Positions 4,758 to 5,589 of a stretch of DNA of 5,589 nt are shown here, piece by piece. Source of the stretch: Actinomycetota bacterium (lineage in GTDB: Bacteria; Actinomycetota; Thermoleophilia; Solirubrobacterales; Thermoleophilaceae); contig VAWV01000127.1 in the NCBI GenBank assembly GCA_005883295.1, forward strand, positions 1 through 5,589. Direction: 5' to 3'. The notes under the pieces are model-generated. The model had not been told where the DNA came from and made no database searches. It saw only the letters and a program-made list of their open reading frames with translations. How positions within the stretch are numbered: position 1 is the stretch's first letter; every line of letters starts with the position of its first letter. The position numbers were made by a program, and so were the translations under genes.

Positions 4758-5488
4758 GTGAGACCGACGGGGCCACGCCCGCCTTCCGCCGGATCCTCCT
4801 GAAGCTCTCAGGCGAGGCCCTGATGGGCCCGCTCGAGTACGGGGCCGACCGCGACCGCATCGCCGCGATCGCCACGCAGGTGAAGCAGGTCGTGGACCGC
4901 GGGGTGGAGATGGCCATCGTGGTCGGCGGGGGCAACATCTACCGCGGCCTTCGCGGCGCCGCCGAGGGCATGGATCGCGCGACCGGCGACTACATGGGGA
5001 TGCTGGCCACGGTCCTCAACGCCCTGGCCCTCCAGGACGCCCTCGAGAAGCTCGGCGCCGTCACCCGCGTGCAGTCCGCAATCGAGGTGTCGGAGGTCGC
5101 AGAGCCCTACATCCGGCGGCGCGCGATACGCCACCTCGAGCGGGGCCGGATCGTGATCTTCGCGGCGGGCACCGGCAACCCGTTCTTCACCACCGACACC
5201 GCCGCCGCCCTGCGCGCGCTCGAGATGCACGCGGAGGCGCTGCTGATGGCAAAGAACGGGGTGGAGGGCGTGTACGACGCGGATCCGCGGGTCACGCCGG
5301 GCGCGCGCTTCCTTCCGGAGGTCACCCATCGCCAGGCGATCGAGCGGCGCCTCGAGGTCATGGACTCCACCGCGCTGTCCCTGTGTATGGACAACTCGCT
5401 CCCCATCTACGTCTTCAACATGGACGACGAGGCCAACATCGACCGGATAGTGTGCGGCGAGCGCGTGGGCACGCTCGTCTCGACATGA
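4754..5488 (+). CDS. pyrH: UMP kinase
   Basis: Bacterial UMP kinase phosphorylates UMP to UDP using ATP, feeding UTP and CTP synthesis. It is a hexameric member of the amino-acid kinase fold and is unrelated to eukaryotic UMP/CMP kinases. The 244-residue product has normal length and complete motifs: KLSGEAL (17-23, phosphate binding), VVGGGNIYRG (56-65), GDYMGMLATVLNALALQ (78-94), GTGNPFFTTDTAA (139-151), the nucleotide-binding YDADPR (174-179) and MDSTALSLCMDN (203-214), followed by LPIYVFNM. Residues 1-10 (MSETDGATPA) are a variable extension before the first strand. The ATG overlaps the tsf stop and the closest GAGG is only 1 nt away, so initiation is probably by coupling. The stop overlaps frr. 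The position between tsf and frr is one of the most conserved bacterial gene orders. Confidence 0.97.
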   Translation: MSETDGATPAFRRILLKLSGEALMGPLEYGADRDRIAAIATQVKQVVDRGVEMAIVVGGGNIYRGLRGAAEGMDRATGDYMGMLATVLNALALQDALEKLGAVTRVQSAIEVSEVAEPYIRRRAIRHLERGRIVIFAAGTGNPFFTTDTAAALRALEMHAEALLMAKNGVEGVYDADPRVTPGARFLPEVTHRQAIERRLEVMDSTALSLCMDNSLPIYVFNMDDEANIDRIVCGERVGTLVST

Positions 5489-5589
5489 GCGAAGGGATCA
5501 TCAAGGAATTCATCGACGACGCGAGTGACCGCATGCACAAGTCGGTCGATTCCACACGCCACGAGTTCAGCTCGATCCGCACCGGGCGC
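5485..5589 (+). CDS. frr: Ribosome recycling factor, 3'-truncated by window edge
   Basis: RRF splits post-termination ribosomes together with EF-G. Only the first 35 of about 185 residues are visible. They form the start of the first helix of the three-helix bundle: MSEGIIKEFIDDASDRM, HKSVDSTRHEF and then SIRTGR (30-35), the conserved Arg-Thr-Gly-Arg signature. The ATG overlaps the pyrH stop by 4 nt (ATGA). No Shine-Dalgarno is evident before it, in keeping with translational coupling. The frame is open to the last base of the window. Confidence 0.95.
   Translation, partial: MSEGIIKEFIDDASDRMHKSVDSTRHEFSSIRTGR

Overview
The window is a stretch of high-GC chromosomal DNA (third codon positions almost all G or C) with every recognisable gene on the + strand. 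Gene content (SepF, YggT, LspA and RluD beside the S2/EF-Ts/UMP kinase/RRF block), GC content and GTG/TTG starts point to an actinobacterial lineage. A deep-branching class such as Thermoleophilia fits the S2 wording and the short one-core EF-Ts, but that placement is inference from memory of the families, not a search.

Left half (1-3170): the tail of a cell-division and envelope cluster. It runs sepF (5' end cut by the window edge), a 186-bp gap, then a tightly packed run proC - yggT - lspA - rluD. proC/yggT and lspA/rluD overlap by 4 nt and yggT/lspA are 5 nt apart, so these four are probably one transcription unit. The sepF-proC gap is almost filled by one long imperfect inverted repeat (553-656). 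proC follows without a Shine-Dalgarno and may be leaderless.

Middle (3171-3382): a 212-bp non-coding spacer with several strong inverted repeats. The first has a UUCG-capped 10-bp stem just after the rluD stop and is probably a terminator. An 11-bp stem and two abutting hairpins follow, ahead of a good ribosome binding site and a TTG start for rpsB. This looks like a structured rpsB leader.

Right half (3383-5589): the classical rpsB - tsf - pyrH - frr block (30S protein S2, elongation factor Ts, UMP kinase, ribosome recycling factor; the last is cut by the window end). All three junctions overlap (8, 4 and 4 nt), which implies strong translational coupling.

Most of the window is housekeeping DNA. 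I found no defence system, CRISPR array, phage, transposase, tRNA or rRNA. The strongest anomaly is in rpsB. The S2 reading frame goes from its conserved DTNCDP motif straight into a charged low-complexity tail and lacks the roughly 30-residue conserved segment (with the IPGNDDA motif) that normally follows. This is either a real in-frame deletion in an essential ribosomal protein or an assembly error. Second in interest is the 104-bp near-palindrome between sepF and proC; third is a patch of atypical codons at the 3' end of rluD.
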